Made by a program: the position numbers and the translations under genes. 64,000 nucleotides of DNA from Variovorax sp. RA8 (GTDB lineage: Bacteria; Pseudomonadota; Gammaproteobacteria; Burkholderiales; Burkholderiaceae_C): the NCBI RefSeq assembly GCF_901827175.1, contig NZ_LR594663.1, positions 1 to 64,000 on the forward strand, read 5' to 3'. Positions 27,456 to 37,575 of the stretch are shown here, in pieces. How positions within the stretch are numbered: position 1 is the stretch's first letter; each line of letters starts with the position of its first letter. The notes under the pieces were generated by a model. The model saw nothing but the letters and a program-made list of their open reading frames with translations. It was not told where the DNA came from and ran no database searches.

Positions 27456-28161
27456 GTGCAATGGCGACGCTGGGCGAGTCCAGCATCGTGACCATGGAAG
27501 TCGAAACATCCTGCCTGACGGGGCGGAAGTCCTCCGAGACCTCGAGTCCAGGCTCTGCATTCCACCTTGAATGAACAAAGAACGAAGGTGCGCTCGCAGT
27601 TCCAAGGCATTGCTCGATTTCCTCGTCGTCCGCTTCCAAGATTGCTACAGGCGCCATGATGGCACCGAGAGTTTGGAAAAGCGACCGGACGGCAAGCGTG
27701 TGACCGCACAGTGCCGTGGCAACGAAGCGTTGCACGTGCCTGAGCGTCTTCCAGCGCGCAGGCTCCTCAGCTATTCCCACTACATGCCTGAGCGTCAGGT
27801 TCGAAGCCTGGATGAAGGCCTCGGCAACTGCGTCGACCTCGTTGCCTGACACTCCCGCGTTGGGAAGGACAACCACCAGGCTCGCGGCGCAGGACGGATA
27901 GTCCGCCAAGAGGCGTGGCAACTGCCGCGGTGCGTCACACAGTTCGAAGCAGGCGTGCGTGTCGGTGGCGAAGCGGAGGTGCCCCACGAGTGCTGGAAGA
28001 ACCAAACGAGAGCGCAGCGCGTCATCCAGCAGTACGACCGCAATCAGGTGATGCACTTCCTCGCCATCGGCGACGTATCCGCCGGTAGTTAGCAAGACGT
28101 CCGCGCGGCGCTCCCACCTGCGCGCCGGCGCCCCGTATAGGGGTTCAAGGGTACGCGACAT
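27349..28161 (-). CDS. Hypothetical protein, 3' end replaced by IS66 remnant
   Basis: 270 aa from the ATG at 28161, which overlaps the end of the upstream gene (translation coupling). Recognisable coding character runs to about MVTMLDSPSVA, then the frame continues antisense through IS66 DNA. The original C-terminus is lost. Segments such as LVVVLPNAGVSGNEVDAVAE and HVQRFVATALCGHTLAVRSL do not match a family I know. It is the third gene of an operon following a RecB-nuclease helicase stump. Confidence 0.45.
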   Translation of the reverse strand: MSRTLEPLYGAPARRWERRADVLLTTGGYVADGEEVHHLIAVVLLDDALRSRLVLPALVGHLRFATDTHACFELCDAPRQLPRLLADYPSCAASLVVVLPNAGVSGNEVDAVAEAFIQASNLTLRHVVGIAEEPARWKTLRHVQRFVATALCGHTLAVRSLFQTLGAIMAPVAILEADDEEIEQCLGTASAPSFFVHSRWNAEPGLEVSEDFRPVRQDVSTSMVTMLDSPSVAIARSALEQWEAGQQKDPQGLCLDLLHHELRRLQGGRV

Positions 28162-28471
28162 GTTCCGCGAGGAGGCTCGGCTGGGCGAATTCGAATGGCG
28201 CGCCCAAGTAGCAGACTTCAGAGAGGCATCCTTCGCCGGCAAACGCAAAGCAAACTCCGAGCTTGGGCGGAAGTCGGTGCTTACGTTTAGCCCATCGTTC
28301 GCCCTCGACTGTCGGTTTGTGGTCCTGCCAAAAGCTCTCCCTCATATCTTCCCGGCTGTCCTCGCTCAGGAAAACTCCCAGAACCATCTTGGCATGCGGC
28401 GAAACGATGATTCTTTTTGGAATCGATGTGTGGCGTTCGACTGGGATGTGGAACCTCTTGCCTTCGACCAT
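28145..28471 (-). CDS. Hypothetical protein (108 aa)
   Basis: Starts MVEGKRFHIPVERHTSIPKR, 4 bp after the stop of the upstream gene, and ends overlapping the next start by 17 bp. Middle part: PHAKMVLGVFLSEDSREDM and WAKRKHRLPPKLGVCFAFAG. No family recognised. The tight packing supports expression as part of the helicase-linked operon. Confidence 0.45.
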   Translation of the reverse strand: MVEGKRFHIPVERHTSIPKRIIVSPHAKMVLGVFLSEDSREDMRESFWQDHKPTVEGERWAKRKHRLPPKLGVCFAFAGEGCLSEVCYLGAPFEFAQPSLLAEHVAYP

Positions 28472-28475
28472 TTGG

Positions 28476-29075
28476 TTACCGATTGCCTTCAAAAGGACGA
28501 AAGGCCCGCAGTACAGACTGCTTCCAAGTCCGTGCGATTCCGGCGGGGTCGTCAGGATGAGCACTACCTCGCTGAACGGCCTTGTCGACATCTCCCGGAA
28601 GTTCATCCTCTGGGCCCAGCCGCTCAGCCAGCATTGCGCCGAGGGCGCCAGCGGCCTTGGGCTGAAGGCGTGTTGAAAGCAGAACCCATTCGGCCTTGTT
28701 CGCAAACTCAGGGTCCACCAACGATGCAGTCGCGACAAGCTGCGGAGCAACCCAACTGTCAGCTTGAATTGCCCGCCACAAGTACCAGAGCATCTTGGGC
28801 GTCGTGTGCCCGCACAGGAGCGCCACACATGCCACCAAGTGAGGCCTCCATCCACTGGCGTCGAGTACCAAGCAGATGTCTCGCTCAACTTCCTCACGGG
28901 GATACTCGTTCATCAGGACTCGGAGCTTGTCGGCCTCTGCGGCGGCTCCTGGCGGCATCCATAGGAACTCCAAATACCCGACCTTCAGCTCCAAGCCTTC
29001 ATGCTCGTCGGCTTCAGCAAAGAACAATGTGGACGCGGCCGCTTTCTCTGCGCGGTCCGATTCATCAAAGGACAT
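28476..29075 (-). CDS. Hypothetical protein (199 aa)
   Basis: Starts MSFDESDRAEKAAASTLFFA; contains VGYLEFLWMPPGAAAEADKL and CVALLCGHTTPKMLWYLWRA. Predicted mostly helical and soluble. It begins 39 bp downstream of the helicase stop on the same strand. Family unknown to me; conserved linkage with the nuclease-helicase would point to DNA defence or repair. Confidence 0.5.
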   Translation of the reverse strand: MSFDESDRAEKAAASTLFFAEADEHEGLELKVGYLEFLWMPPGAAAEADKLRVLMNEYPREEVERDICLVLDASGWRPHLVACVALLCGHTTPKMLWYLWRAIQADSWVAPQLVATASLVDPEFANKAEWVLLSTRLQPKAAGALGAMLAERLGPEDELPGDVDKAVQRGSAHPDDPAGIARTWKQSVLRAFRPFEGNR

Positions 29076-29114
29076 GTGGCATAACTTTTCTTGTTGGAAT
29101 CGTGCTTGCGAAGG

Positions 29115-30510
29115 TCAAGCAACCTCAAGGCTAGGGAGAGCTCGAACGCGCAGCGCCCGAGCGGCTACCGGCAAGAAGAGCCACTGCTCGGTAACCGGCC
29201 GTCCGGTCGCGCGGAGTAGCGCATCCGCGTACGAGGCGAGCTGAGGCCCGTGCTCGCGCACGAGCTCCTCATCGTGAGCAGCACCGCGCGGGTTGGACTT
29301 GTGGTCGATGAGGACCCATCCGGCTGGTGTGTCAACGAGGAAGTCGATGCGCCCACGCAGCCGCGTGCCGTCCTCACGGTCGACCTCGATGGGCACCTCC
29401 ACGTGAACTGGGCAATCGGGCCAGCGCTTGGCAATCCAGGCGAGGAAGGATTCGACCTGAGCTACCACCGCGCCCTTGTCGACGGCGTGCGCAACATCCC
29501 AGCGCGTCAAGAGCCGTTCGACGTCCTCAACTGAGATGCTTCCGGCCACGCCAGAGCGCGCGATGCAGTGGTGCAAGACCGTTCCAAGAAGAGCCATGTC
29601 GACGCTCTTCGAGATGGCAACGCGCGTGCCCACGGTCCCGACCTCGCTGACCTCGAAGACGGTCGCCTCGGCGCCTTCGCCGGTGCTGGGCCGGTGCCAC
29701 AGCGGACGGCTGGCAAGCGGTGCGGCAGGGCTGAACCAACTGCGGTCAGCTGCAGCAGCCGCCGCCGGCTCCGCGGCGCACTCACCGGCGGACCAAAACC
29801 TGGTCTCGCGCTGGACATGACGACCGTCCAGCACCATCACGCCGCTTTCACCAAAAAGTAGTTCTGAGGCGCCGACCTCGTCCACCCAGGTGCGGTCGGG
29901 CCGGGTCTTCATGGCTGAAACCAGGACGAGCGCGTCTCGAGCGCGCGTCATGCTCACATAGAGGAGGCGCTTGTTTTCCTCCAGGCCCGCTCTGGCCATC
30001 GCCAGGCCGATTTGGGAGTTCTCGGCGTTGAGCGCCGCTTGCGGGGCCTTGCGTTTGCCGAAAGTTCTCGGCCAGCAGTGGATGAAGCGGTCGCGCAAGG
30101 GCTCCTGCGGGTCGAGCTTCTCGGCATTGGTGCGCGCACGGACATCCCAGACCGCGGTGCGCGCGCCGGCGCCCATCCCGGTCAGGATGGCAACCGGCCA
30201 CTCGAGGCCTTTCGCACCGTGGTGCGTGAGCACGGCAACTGCGTCATCGGCCGCAGCGGCACGGGCGTCCTCGCAGCCGGCCGCCTGCGCTGAGAGCCAC
30301 CGCAGCAGCCCGCCCACCGATGCCGGCTGCTTTGAAGAGACGCACTCGCTCTCGTAGGTCGTGGCCATCGCCAGCAGCGCTTCCACGTTGTCGATACGAA
30401 CGCGCGCTTCCTGCGGCGTGCGCGACCAAGCGCTGGCCAACATGGCCACGTGGGATTCCGCCTTGGCCAGCGAAAGCACGCGCCGGGTTGCCCGAGGACA
30501 TTCGGCCCTG
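29115..30510 (-). pseudogene. UvrD/AddA-like helicase with RecB nuclease domain, N-terminus deleted
   Basis: About 465 codons. Helicase motifs V and VI are present: AVLTHHGAKGLEWPVAILTG and LLYVSMTRARDALVLV. The C-terminal nuclease has the DxK pattern in RGRIDFLVD...WVLIDHKS and the Q-Y element in GPQLASYADALL. Walker A and motifs I-IV should lie beyond about 30510 but are missing, replaced by an oxidoreductase stump on the other strand. The nuclease is intact; helicase activity is impossible. Confidence 0.82.
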
Positions 30511-31494
30511 CACGTCTGCAATTGGTGCGTAAAGGAGACGCTGGCGAACCGAGCCATCGCCTGTGCCGAGAATCCGCGCTGCGGGCGCGAGACCGATCCA
30601 GCCATCGCTGCCTTTGGTGAAGGCAAGGCCGCCGTGGTCGTCGGTGGTGGCCCGGCCGGCATGACGGCATCGCTGTTGCTGGCGCAGGCTGGGTATGCTG
30701 TCGATCTATACGAGCAGCGCGCCGCCCTTGGTGGGAACCTGATCGCGTCCGCCACTCCGCCCGGCAAGGAAAAGCTGTTCTGGTATCACAAGTTCCTCCT
30801 TCGCCGTTTCGCGCTGTCGCGCGTGCGTGTCTGGCTGAACACCCGGGCTGACGCGGAGATCATCATGCAGCGGCAGCCGCACGTCGTGATCCTAGCCACC
30901 GGCGCCCGCCTTGCGCCCATCGCCCTGCAGCATAACGGCAGCCTGCTGGTCGACGCGGCGTACCGGGTGCTCCTGGGGGATGTTCGACTGCCGCGCGGAA
31001 CGATCGAGCGGCCACTCGTGATCTACGGCGGCGGAGAGACCGGCGCCGAGGTGGCCGAATTCCTCGCTGCGCAAGGTCACCAGGTCCTGCTCGTGACCCG
31101 TTCGGGCCGGGACGGCATTGCCCGCAATTCGGACCGCTCATACAGAAAGCACCTCCTGGCTCGCTTGCATCGGAACGAGGCTGTCCGCATCCTTGACAAC
31201 ACGCAGGTGATTAGCGCCGCCGATACCGGTGTCGTGCTGCGCGCTGCGTCGGGAGAATCGCTGGCGCAGCCCGCATCGGCGCTGCTCCTGGCGCACGGCT
31301 TGCGACCCGATCGGACGCTTGCTGACGCCCTGGCCTCTGTCTTCCAGCAGACCGGGGCAGAGGCACCCATGCACGTCATGTCGATCGGGGATGCCAACGA
31401 GGTCGCTCGCATTGGAGAGGCAGTGCGCGACGCTTATCAGGCCGTCCATGCCCTGCGAGGACTCGCGCTCGGAGCCGAGCCATTGGCGTGTTGA
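30510..31494 (+). pseudogene. OYE/2,4-dienoyl-CoA reductase-like oxidoreductase, C-terminal half
   Basis: Begins within the iron-sulfur region (CNWCVKETLANRAIACAENP), then FAD-binding VVVGGGPAGMTASLLLAQAG and NAD(P)-binding LVIYGGGETGAEVAEFLAAQ. The FMN-containing TIM barrel that should precede is gone. The open frame extends upstream to 30361 only by chance. It lies head to head with the helicase stump at about 30500. Confidence 0.8.
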
Positions 31495-31626
31495 CAGGCA
31501 AGGGTCTGGCGTGAAGTCTCCACCCCCACCGCGCAACACGAAGTGGATCAAGTTAAGTTCATGCTGATGTGGTCGCCCGTCGATGCGACACACTGAAGAC
31601 TGCCATTGGCAGAACGAGTGTTGCAG

Positions 31627-31770
31627 ATGGAGTACTGGACACGAACCTACTACACCGACCGCCAGAAGGCCTGGATGTAGGAGCGATGGAAGGAAGGCTG
31701 GACCTTCCATCAGATTAATGTTCAATCGTGCGCACACGTCGGTTCAAGAAACTTCTCGCGTCGCGTGCGC
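31627..31770 (+). pseudogene. N-terminal remnant of an IS30-family transposase
   Basis: MEYWTRTYYTDRQKAWM, an in-frame TAG, then ERWKEGWTFHQI, then after a frameshift FNRAHTSVQ. This is the N-terminal helix-turn-helix of IS30-type transposases (YYT..QK..MWERWK.G). It is cut off by an IS5-type sequence. Confidence 0.6.
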
Positions 31771-31819
31771 TTCTTCTTCATCGCGTACTCGGCGCTGGCA
31801 AAACTGCGTTGGTTCAGAC

Positions 31820-32577
31820 ATGGAGCGCGTCGTGCGGTGGTCTCGTCTGATTGCCGTGATCGAGCCGCTGTACCCAACGAGCGGACGCGTCGGCCGACAG
31901 CCGATCGGTGTTCCCCGGATGCTGCGCATGTACTGTTTGCAGCAGTGGTACGGCCTGGCCGACGAGGCGCTGGAAGATGCGCTGTACGACAGCCAGGCGC
32001 TGCGCGACTTCGTGGGCATTGACTTGTCGCGCGAGGCGGTGCCCGACGCCACTACGCTGCTGAAGTTCAGGCGACTGCTGCTGGACAACGACCTCACCAA
32101 GGCCCTGTTCGAGGAGATCAACGCTCATCTTGCCGAGCAGGGCCTTCTGATGCGCGCGGGCACCATCGTGGACGCGACCATCATCGCAGCGCCTAGCTCG
32201 ACCAAGAACGCGGGCAACACGCGCGATCCCGAGATGCACCAGACCAAGAAGGGAAACGCTTGGCACTTTGGCATGAAGGCCCATGTGGGCGTGGATGCCG
32301 AATCGGGTCTGGTGCACGCGGTGGTGGGCACGGCTGCCAACGTCAACGACGTGACGCAAGCCGGTGCGCTGCTGCACGGCCAGGAGTCGGAGGCCTTCGG
32401 CGATGCCGGCTACCGGGGCGTGGACAAGCGCGCAGAAGCGCAAGGCCCGCAGTGGCACGTGGCGATGCAGCCTGGCAAGCGTCGGCAGCTGGATCTGACG
32501 CGCAAGTGGGCGCGCCTGCTGGACAAGGCCGAGCAGCTGAAGGCGAGCGTGCGGGCCAAGGTCGAGCATTCATCTAC
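31820..32577 (+). pseudogene. IS5-family transposase, truncated at both ends
   Basis: Reads MERVVRWSRLIAVIEPLYP, MLRMYCLQQWYGLADEALED, GTIVDATIIAAPSSTKN (first catalytic Asp), ESEAFGDAGYRGVDKR (second) and ends ASVRAKVEH just at the catalytic Glu. The sequence then changes abruptly to a Rieske oxygenase at about 32570. The first about 30 residues are also missing. Confidence 0.82.
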
Positions 32578-33555
32578 CACGGGTGGAAGTTCGCGGCCGA
32601 CAGCACGGTGCTGGGTACGCCCAACGTGGCAGACGTCGATTTCAAGCCCGACTCAAGGGGCGCACGTTTCCGATTCGTGAAGCCGGAGGCATCCTCTGGG
32701 TCTACCTGGGCGCAGGCGCGGAACCCGACTTTTCGCACTGGCCGTGGATGGATCTTCCGCAGTCGCAACTCGTGGCGGCGCACGTGCAGGAGTGCAACTT
32801 CGTTCAGATCATCGAGGGGCTGGTCGATTCATCGCACCTGGGCTTCCTTCACATCGACACCTTGCGCAAATCGGATAGCAGCGATCTCGCCTATGCGCAG
32901 AACGTGAATTCCATGCAGCACGCCCTCGCCCCGAAGATCGGAGTCGAGGACACCGCGTTCGGCTTCTACTACGCTGCGCTGCGGGATATCCGGAAGGAAG
33001 GCGAGTCGCGGCTCCAGGCGCGAGTTGCCGGTTTCATTGCCCCGTTCACCGTGCTCAACCCAAACGGCGACTTGCACCAGCTCGTCATCCCGATGACCGA
33101 CACGCGCTCCATGTTCATCCATGTGTATTCAGCCAGTCGCAGGCGCTCAACGAGGAGCCGCTACGCAGTGAGCACCTGCGGATGGTGGGCATGGACCGCG
33201 AGACATTGCAGCGATTTCACCTGACGCCCGAAACGCTGGGAGAAGGCGATTGCCCCCGACGCAGCAACTACTTCCTCCAGGACCGCAAGGCGATGCGTGA
33301 CGGCAGGAGCTGGAGCGGCATCTCGAGCCTGACGATGGAAGACACGATCGTCAGCATCTCCTCGGGCGGGATCAGGAACCGGTCGCGGGAAACGCTTTCG
33401 ACAGCCGACGTCGCCATCTCGCGACTGTACCGGGCCATGTTCCGCGCCGTGGTACGGAGGAGATCGCAGCGGTCGATTCGGGGTGCGCGCGCGGCTTCAA
33501 TGTCGAGCTGAAGCCGGGTGAGAAACTGGCGGGCTTTGTTGTCGTGACAAGGTAG
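32570..33555 (+). pseudogene. Rieske oxygenase alpha subunit, 5'-truncated with three frameshifts
   Basis: Starts at IYHGWKFAADSTVLGTPNV, the end of the Rieske motif, so the first about 88 residues are lost at the IS5 junction. Frame changes occur near 32650, 33130 and 33450. The mononuclear iron site is still readable (EGLVDSSHLGFLH). It is of the same type as the intact genes at 37688 and 41384 and is probably a dead paralogue. Confidence 0.85.
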
Positions 33556-33617
33556 ATGGAAATCTGATAGCGGATAGCCGAAATCTGTAGTTTCCAGATA
33601 CCTCATTCTTGTCTAGC

Positions 33618-34808
33618 ATGGGAGTCATGAACGAAGACCAGCAAGTTCCCTCCGACCATGACCTACCGCTGTCGGGCGTGCGGGTCGTCGACCTTTCGCG
33701 CCTGGTTTCCGGGAACATTCTCACGCACGTCCTGGCGGACCTCGGTGCCGACGTCCTGAAGGTGGAGCCCCCCGGCCGGGGCGACGAGCTGCGCGCGTGG
33801 CGCCGCAAGGGCGTCAGCACCTATTGGCTCGCGTACAGCCGCAACAAACAGAGCGTGACGCTGGACCTGCGATCGGAAGACGGGTTCGCCGAACTGCGCG
33901 GGCTCCTTGCGGAAGCCGATGTCCTGGTCGAGAACTTCCGGCCCGGTACCCTGGAGCGCATGAGCCTCACGCGCGAAGCGCTGCAGGAAATCAATCCCCG
34001 CCTGGTGGTCGCGCGCATCTCGGGCTGGGGGCAGACGGGCTGCTTCTCGAACAAAGGCGGCTTCGGCACGTTGATCGAGGCCATGAGCGGCTTCGCATCC
34101 ATGAATGGATATGCCGACCGGCCGCCGGTCGTCCCAGCCTTCGCCATGGCCGACTCGGTTGCAGGGATCTACGGGGCGGCTGTGGTGCTCGCATCGCTTC
34201 ACAAACAGCGCGCGAGTGACAAGGTCGAGGTGCAGGAGATCGACCTGTCGTTGTTCGAGCCGCTCTTCTCCATCCTCGGGCCGCAGGCGGCCGAATACCA
34301 GCTGACCGGCGAGGTGGTGCCGCGTTGTGGAAGCCGCTCTCCGACGCACGCGCCTCGCAACGTGTACAGGACCAAGGACAACCGCTGGGTGGCCTTGTCC
34401 GCCGCGATGGAGGGACCGCTCAAGCGCCTGTTCAAGGCGATCGGCTTCGAGGCCGGCACGGAGGATCCCCGGTTTGCCAGCCACGAGGCGCGCCTGGCCA
34501 ACATCGACGCGCTCGACGGCCTGATCCAGGACCATCTTGCCGAGCTCACGTTGGAAGACGCATTGGAGTTCTTCGCCGAGCACGACATCACCGCCGGACC
34601 GGTCTGTGACATCAAGGACTTGCTCGAGCACCCGTACATCGTGGAGCGCGGCTTGCTGGTGAACACCGCTTCTCCGGAAGGCAAGGACCTGTTGATCCAC
34701 GCGCCCCCTTACAAGATCAACGGCAAGCGTCCTCCGATCCGCTGCGCCGCACCGGAGATGGGGCAGGACAATGCCCGCTGGCTCTCCTCGCACAGGAGCA
34801 ATGCATGA
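33618..34808 (+). CDS. CaiB/BaiF (class III) CoA-transferase
   Basis: About 396 aa. Family features: LPLSGVRVVDLSRLVSGNIL, LADLGADVLKVEPPGRGDEL (Asp and Glu of the site), SRNKQSVTLDLRSEDG and VLVENFRPGTLERM. It moves CoA between carboxylic acids. The start is uncertain (ATG 33618 or 33627). Its end overlaps the CitE-like gene by 4 bp, so the pair probably activates an acid and then cleaves the acyl-CoA. Confidence 0.88.
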   Translation: MGVMNEDQQVPSDHDLPLSGVRVVDLSRLVSGNILTHVLADLGADVLKVEPPGRGDELRAWRRKGVSTYWLAYSRNKQSVTLDLRSEDGFAELRGLLAEADVLVENFRPGTLERMSLTREALQEINPRLVVARISGWGQTGCFSNKGGFGTLIEAMSGFASMNGYADRPPVVPAFAMADSVAGIYGAAVVLASLHKQRASDKVEVQEIDLSLFEPLFSILGPQAAEYQLTGEVVPRCGSRSPTHAPRNVYRTKDNRWVALSAAMEGPLKRLFKAIGFEAGTEDPRFASHEARLANIDALDGLIQDHLAELTLEDALEFFAEHDITAGPVCDIKDLLEHPYIVERGLLVNTASPEGKDLLIHAPPYKINGKRPPIRCAAPEMGQDNARWLSSHRSNA

Positions 34809-35671
34809 TGAAATCGCCGAACTGGAGATCCTTCCTCTTCGTTCCCGCAGACAACGATCGCCTGTTCGCCAGTGCCCTTGGCCGCCCCGCGGACGTTGTC
34901 ATCCTCGACCTGGAAGACGGCGTGCATCCTGAGCACAAGGCGGATGCGCGCTCTCAGCTCGCAAGCCGCATTCCGGATCTGAAGAAGGTCTCCAAAGGTG
35001 CCGCGGTGCGCATCAATCCAGACCTGAACACCGCTGTGACCGACCTGCGTACGGCGGTGCAGCCCGGCCTGGACTTGGTGCTGCTGCCCAAGGTCGAACA
35101 TCCACGCGACGTGCAGTTGCTATCCGCGCTGGTGGGCGACCTGGAGGACGCGGCGGGAATGGCGCGCGGCACGGTTCGCTTCCTGTTGCAGGTCGAAAGC
35201 TGCGCGGCGCTGCCGCGCCTCTACGAAATCGCGGCGGCCGACCCCCGCACCATGGGCATGATGCTCGGAAGCGAAGACTTCTCACTCGATTGCGGCGCCC
35301 GCCCGACGCCGGAACTCCTCTTCGGGCCGAGCATGATGCTCCTGCACGCAGCCAGGGCGGCGCGCATCCAGCCAATCGGGTTCATCGCGCCAATCGCCGA
35401 GCTGGGCAGCATCGAACAGTTTGCAAAAACCCTGGAGCAAGCGCGATCGCTCGGCTTTCGCGGCGCGGTGGTGGTTCACCCCAAATTCCTCGACGCCGTC
35501 AACGCCTGCTACCGCCCCGCCGAAGCACAGCTGGAAGAAGCGCGCCGCATCGTGGCCGGCTTCGAAGCCGCGTTCGCCGCCGGTGCTGGCGCGGTCAAGG
35601 TCGGTGACCAAATGGTGGACAAACCCATCTACCGTCGAGCGCTCGACCTGCTGCAAGACGCCGCGGCGTAA
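34805..35671 (+). CDS. HpcH/HpaI aldolase family, CitE-like acyl-CoA lyase
   Basis: 288 aa. CitE-type elements: RSFLFVPADNDRLFASAL, DVVILDLEDGVHPEHKADAR (metal-binding region), AVRINPDL, FLLQVESCAAL and GSEDFSLDCGARP. Such enzymes cleave malyl-, citramalyl- or related hydroxyacyl-CoA. It is translationally coupled to the CoA-transferase (overlap ATGA). The substrate is unknown. Confidence 0.86.
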   Translation: MMKSPNWRSFLFVPADNDRLFASALGRPADVVILDLEDGVHPEHKADARSQLASRIPDLKKVSKGAAVRINPDLNTAVTDLRTAVQPGLDLVLLPKVEHPRDVQLLSALVGDLEDAAGMARGTVRFLLQVESCAALPRLYEIAAADPRTMGMMLGSEDFSLDCGARPTPELLFGPSMMLLHAARAARIQPIGFIAPIAELGSIEQFAKTLEQARSLGFRGAVVVHPKFLDAVNACYRPAEAQLEEARRIVAGFEAAFAAGAGAVKVGDQMVDKPIYRRALDLLQDAAA

Positions 35672-35703
35672 CCTTTGCTGGGCGCCCTAACTGAAACTCA
35701 CTG

Positions 35704-36633
35704 ATGGAGCTGAGACAACTCAGGTATTTCGTCGGGGTGTGCGACGCGGGAAGCCTGTTGAAGGCCTCCAGGTCCTTGCACGTAGGGCAGCCGGCGCTCA
35801 GCCAGCACATGATCAGCCTCGAAGCCGAGCTCGAGACCTTGTTGTTCGTTCGCACCAGCCGCGGCATGACGCTGACCGAAAGCGGTCGGAGGTTTCTCGA
35901 TCACGCACGCGTGGTCCTCGCGGATGTTGAGCGTGCAAGGCATTCGGCCCGCCATAAACAAAGCGAGATCGCCGGGGAAGTCAAACTGGGCCTGCCCAAC
36001 ACAGTAGGCCTCGTCGCCACCTTGGCCATCCTCCAGGCGATCAAGGAGCGCCACCCCGGGGTGCTGCCGCAGATCGTCGAAAGCCACAGTGGTTTTCTGC
36101 AGGAATGGCTCCACAGCGGCCGCCTGGACCTCAGCGTGCTGTTCGAGGTGGAGCCGTCGGCCTGGCTGTTGCAACGCCCCGTGCTGACCGAGAAGCTATG
36201 CTTGATCGGGCCCCGGGCCGAAGGTGCAACGTTGCCACCGAGCGTGCCCATGCGCAAGCTCGATGCCTATCCGCTGCTGTTACCGGGACGCGGTCACGGC
36301 CTGCGCAGGGTCGTGGAGCAGGCGTGCGGCGAGCACGGCGTTCAGTTGAATGTCGTAGCGGAAGTCGATTCCCTTCCGAACATCAAGAAGGCCGTGAAGG
36401 CAGGCATGGGCTACACCGTCCTGTCGCCGGGCGCCGTCACGGACGAAGTTGCCGAGGGCACGCTCAGCAGCGCCACGATCCGGTCTCCCGCGCTCAGCCG
36501 CACCATCGTCTGCGCCACGTCCCTGGTGCGGCCCCAGACACCAGCCGCCGCCGCGGTGTCCTCCCTGGTCGTCGAGCAGTTGAGGGCCTTGGTCCGGGCA
36601 GGCCGATGGCGCGCCAGCCTGTCGCCAGAATAA
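35704..36633 (+). CDS. LysR-family regulator (Nac/CbbR-like branch)
   Basis: 309 aa starting MELRQLRYFVGVCDAGSLLK, with HTH VGQPALSQHMISLEAELETL. It follows the CitE-like gene by 32 bp in the same direction, so it may be co-transcribed with the CoA-transferase pair, an unusual place for a LysR gene. A second LysR gene follows 36 bp later. Confidence 0.88.
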   Translation: MELRQLRYFVGVCDAGSLLKASRSLHVGQPALSQHMISLEAELETLLFVRTSRGMTLTESGRRFLDHARVVLADVERARHSARHKQSEIAGEVKLGLPNTVGLVATLAILQAIKERHPGVLPQIVESHSGFLQEWLHSGRLDLSVLFEVEPSAWLLQRPVLTEKLCLIGPRAEGATLPPSVPMRKLDAYPLLLPGRGHGLRRVVEQACGEHGVQLNVVAEVDSLPNIKKAVKAGMGYTVLSPGAVTDEVAEGTLSSATIRSPALSRTIVCATSLVRPQTPAAAAVSSLVVEQLRALVRAGRWRASLSPE

Positions 36634-36669
36634 CGATCGCCGTGCAGCGCCGGATCAGGAGACAACAAA

Positions 36670-37575
36670 GTGAGTTCCACCACCCACGTGACGATGCGCC
36701 AGCTGCGCGCGTTCGCCGAAACCTACCGGTCGCTCAACCTGACCCATGCGGCGCAGGCACTGCACCTGTCACAGCCGGCTGTCAGTTCATTGATCAAGCA
36801 GTTCGAGGACTCACTGGGTGTGCGTCTGTTCGACCGAGGACCGCGAGCCTTGCGGCCGACGAAGCTCGCGGACGAGGCGATCCGGGATGTCGAGGAAATC
36901 CTTTCCAGGGTCCTCGCCCTCGAGGCCAGGATGCGCCACCGGGCGGAGGAGGGAGCCCGGTCGCTTTCCTTCACGTGCGTGCCTGCATTGACGACGACCG
37001 TCGTGCCGGAGGTGCTTGCGCAGTTCAAGCTCGACATGCCGGAGGTCGAGGTCGTCATGATCGACCAGGCCTTGCCTTCGCTGATCGACCCGGTCGTGAA
37101 CGGAGAGTGCGAATTCAACATCAGCCCCTTCCCGTACGATACCGCCCCCGTCGAGAGCATGTCCCTCGTCGTCGACCATGTCAGCGCCATCTTCGGTCCG
37201 AATTCCAGACTCGAGAAACTGGCATCTGTCTCGTGGTCCGACCTTGCGGGCGAGCGGATCATCAGCATCTCCAAGAACCGCACGCTGCAGGCGGTGCTGA
37301 AGGAGAGGTTGTCCGTGGGCGACGTGGAGTTCAAGCCGGCACAGGACATCTTCTTCATCCAGACTGCGCTTGCGCTCGCCGCCAATGGCATGGGCGTGGT
37401 GCTGGGCCCGGCGTTCCTTGCACGGCTGTCGCCGCACTACGGTGCGCTCTACACGCGCACGATCGAGGATCCGGTCGTCGATCAGGGGCTGCTCGTGCAC
37501 CACAGGCCCGGCCACGAGCTGTCCAAACCGGCCCGGCACTTCCTGGAGCTGTTGAGACGCAGGCTTTCGCCCTAG
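36670..37575 (+). CDS. LysR-family regulator adjoining the Rieske operon
   Basis: 301 aa. GTG start at 36670 chosen because AGGAGA lies 7-12 bp upstream. HTH: RQLRAFAETYRSLNLTHAAQ, HLSQPAVSSLIKQFEDSLG. The effector domain is of general LysR type. The Rieske operon begins 112 bp after its stop, making it the best candidate regulator. Confidence 0.88.
   Translation: MSSTTHVTMRQLRAFAETYRSLNLTHAAQALHLSQPAVSSLIKQFEDSLGVRLFDRGPRALRPTKLADEAIRDVEEILSRVLALEARMRHRAEEGARSLSFTCVPALTTTVVPEVLAQFKLDMPEVEVVMIDQALPSLIDPVVNGECEFNISPFPYDTAPVESMSLVVDHVSAIFGPNSRLEKLASVSWSDLAGERIISISKNRTLQAVLKERLSVGDVEFKPAQDIFFIQTALALAANGMGVVLGPAFLARLSPHYGALYTRTIEDPVVDQGLLVHHRPGHELSKPARHFLELLRRRLSP

Noticed and set aside
30361..30510. 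Extended N-terminus of the oxidoreductase frame
   Set aside because: Sequence before the CNWC region is antisense to the helicase and has no family similarity; the frame is open by chance.
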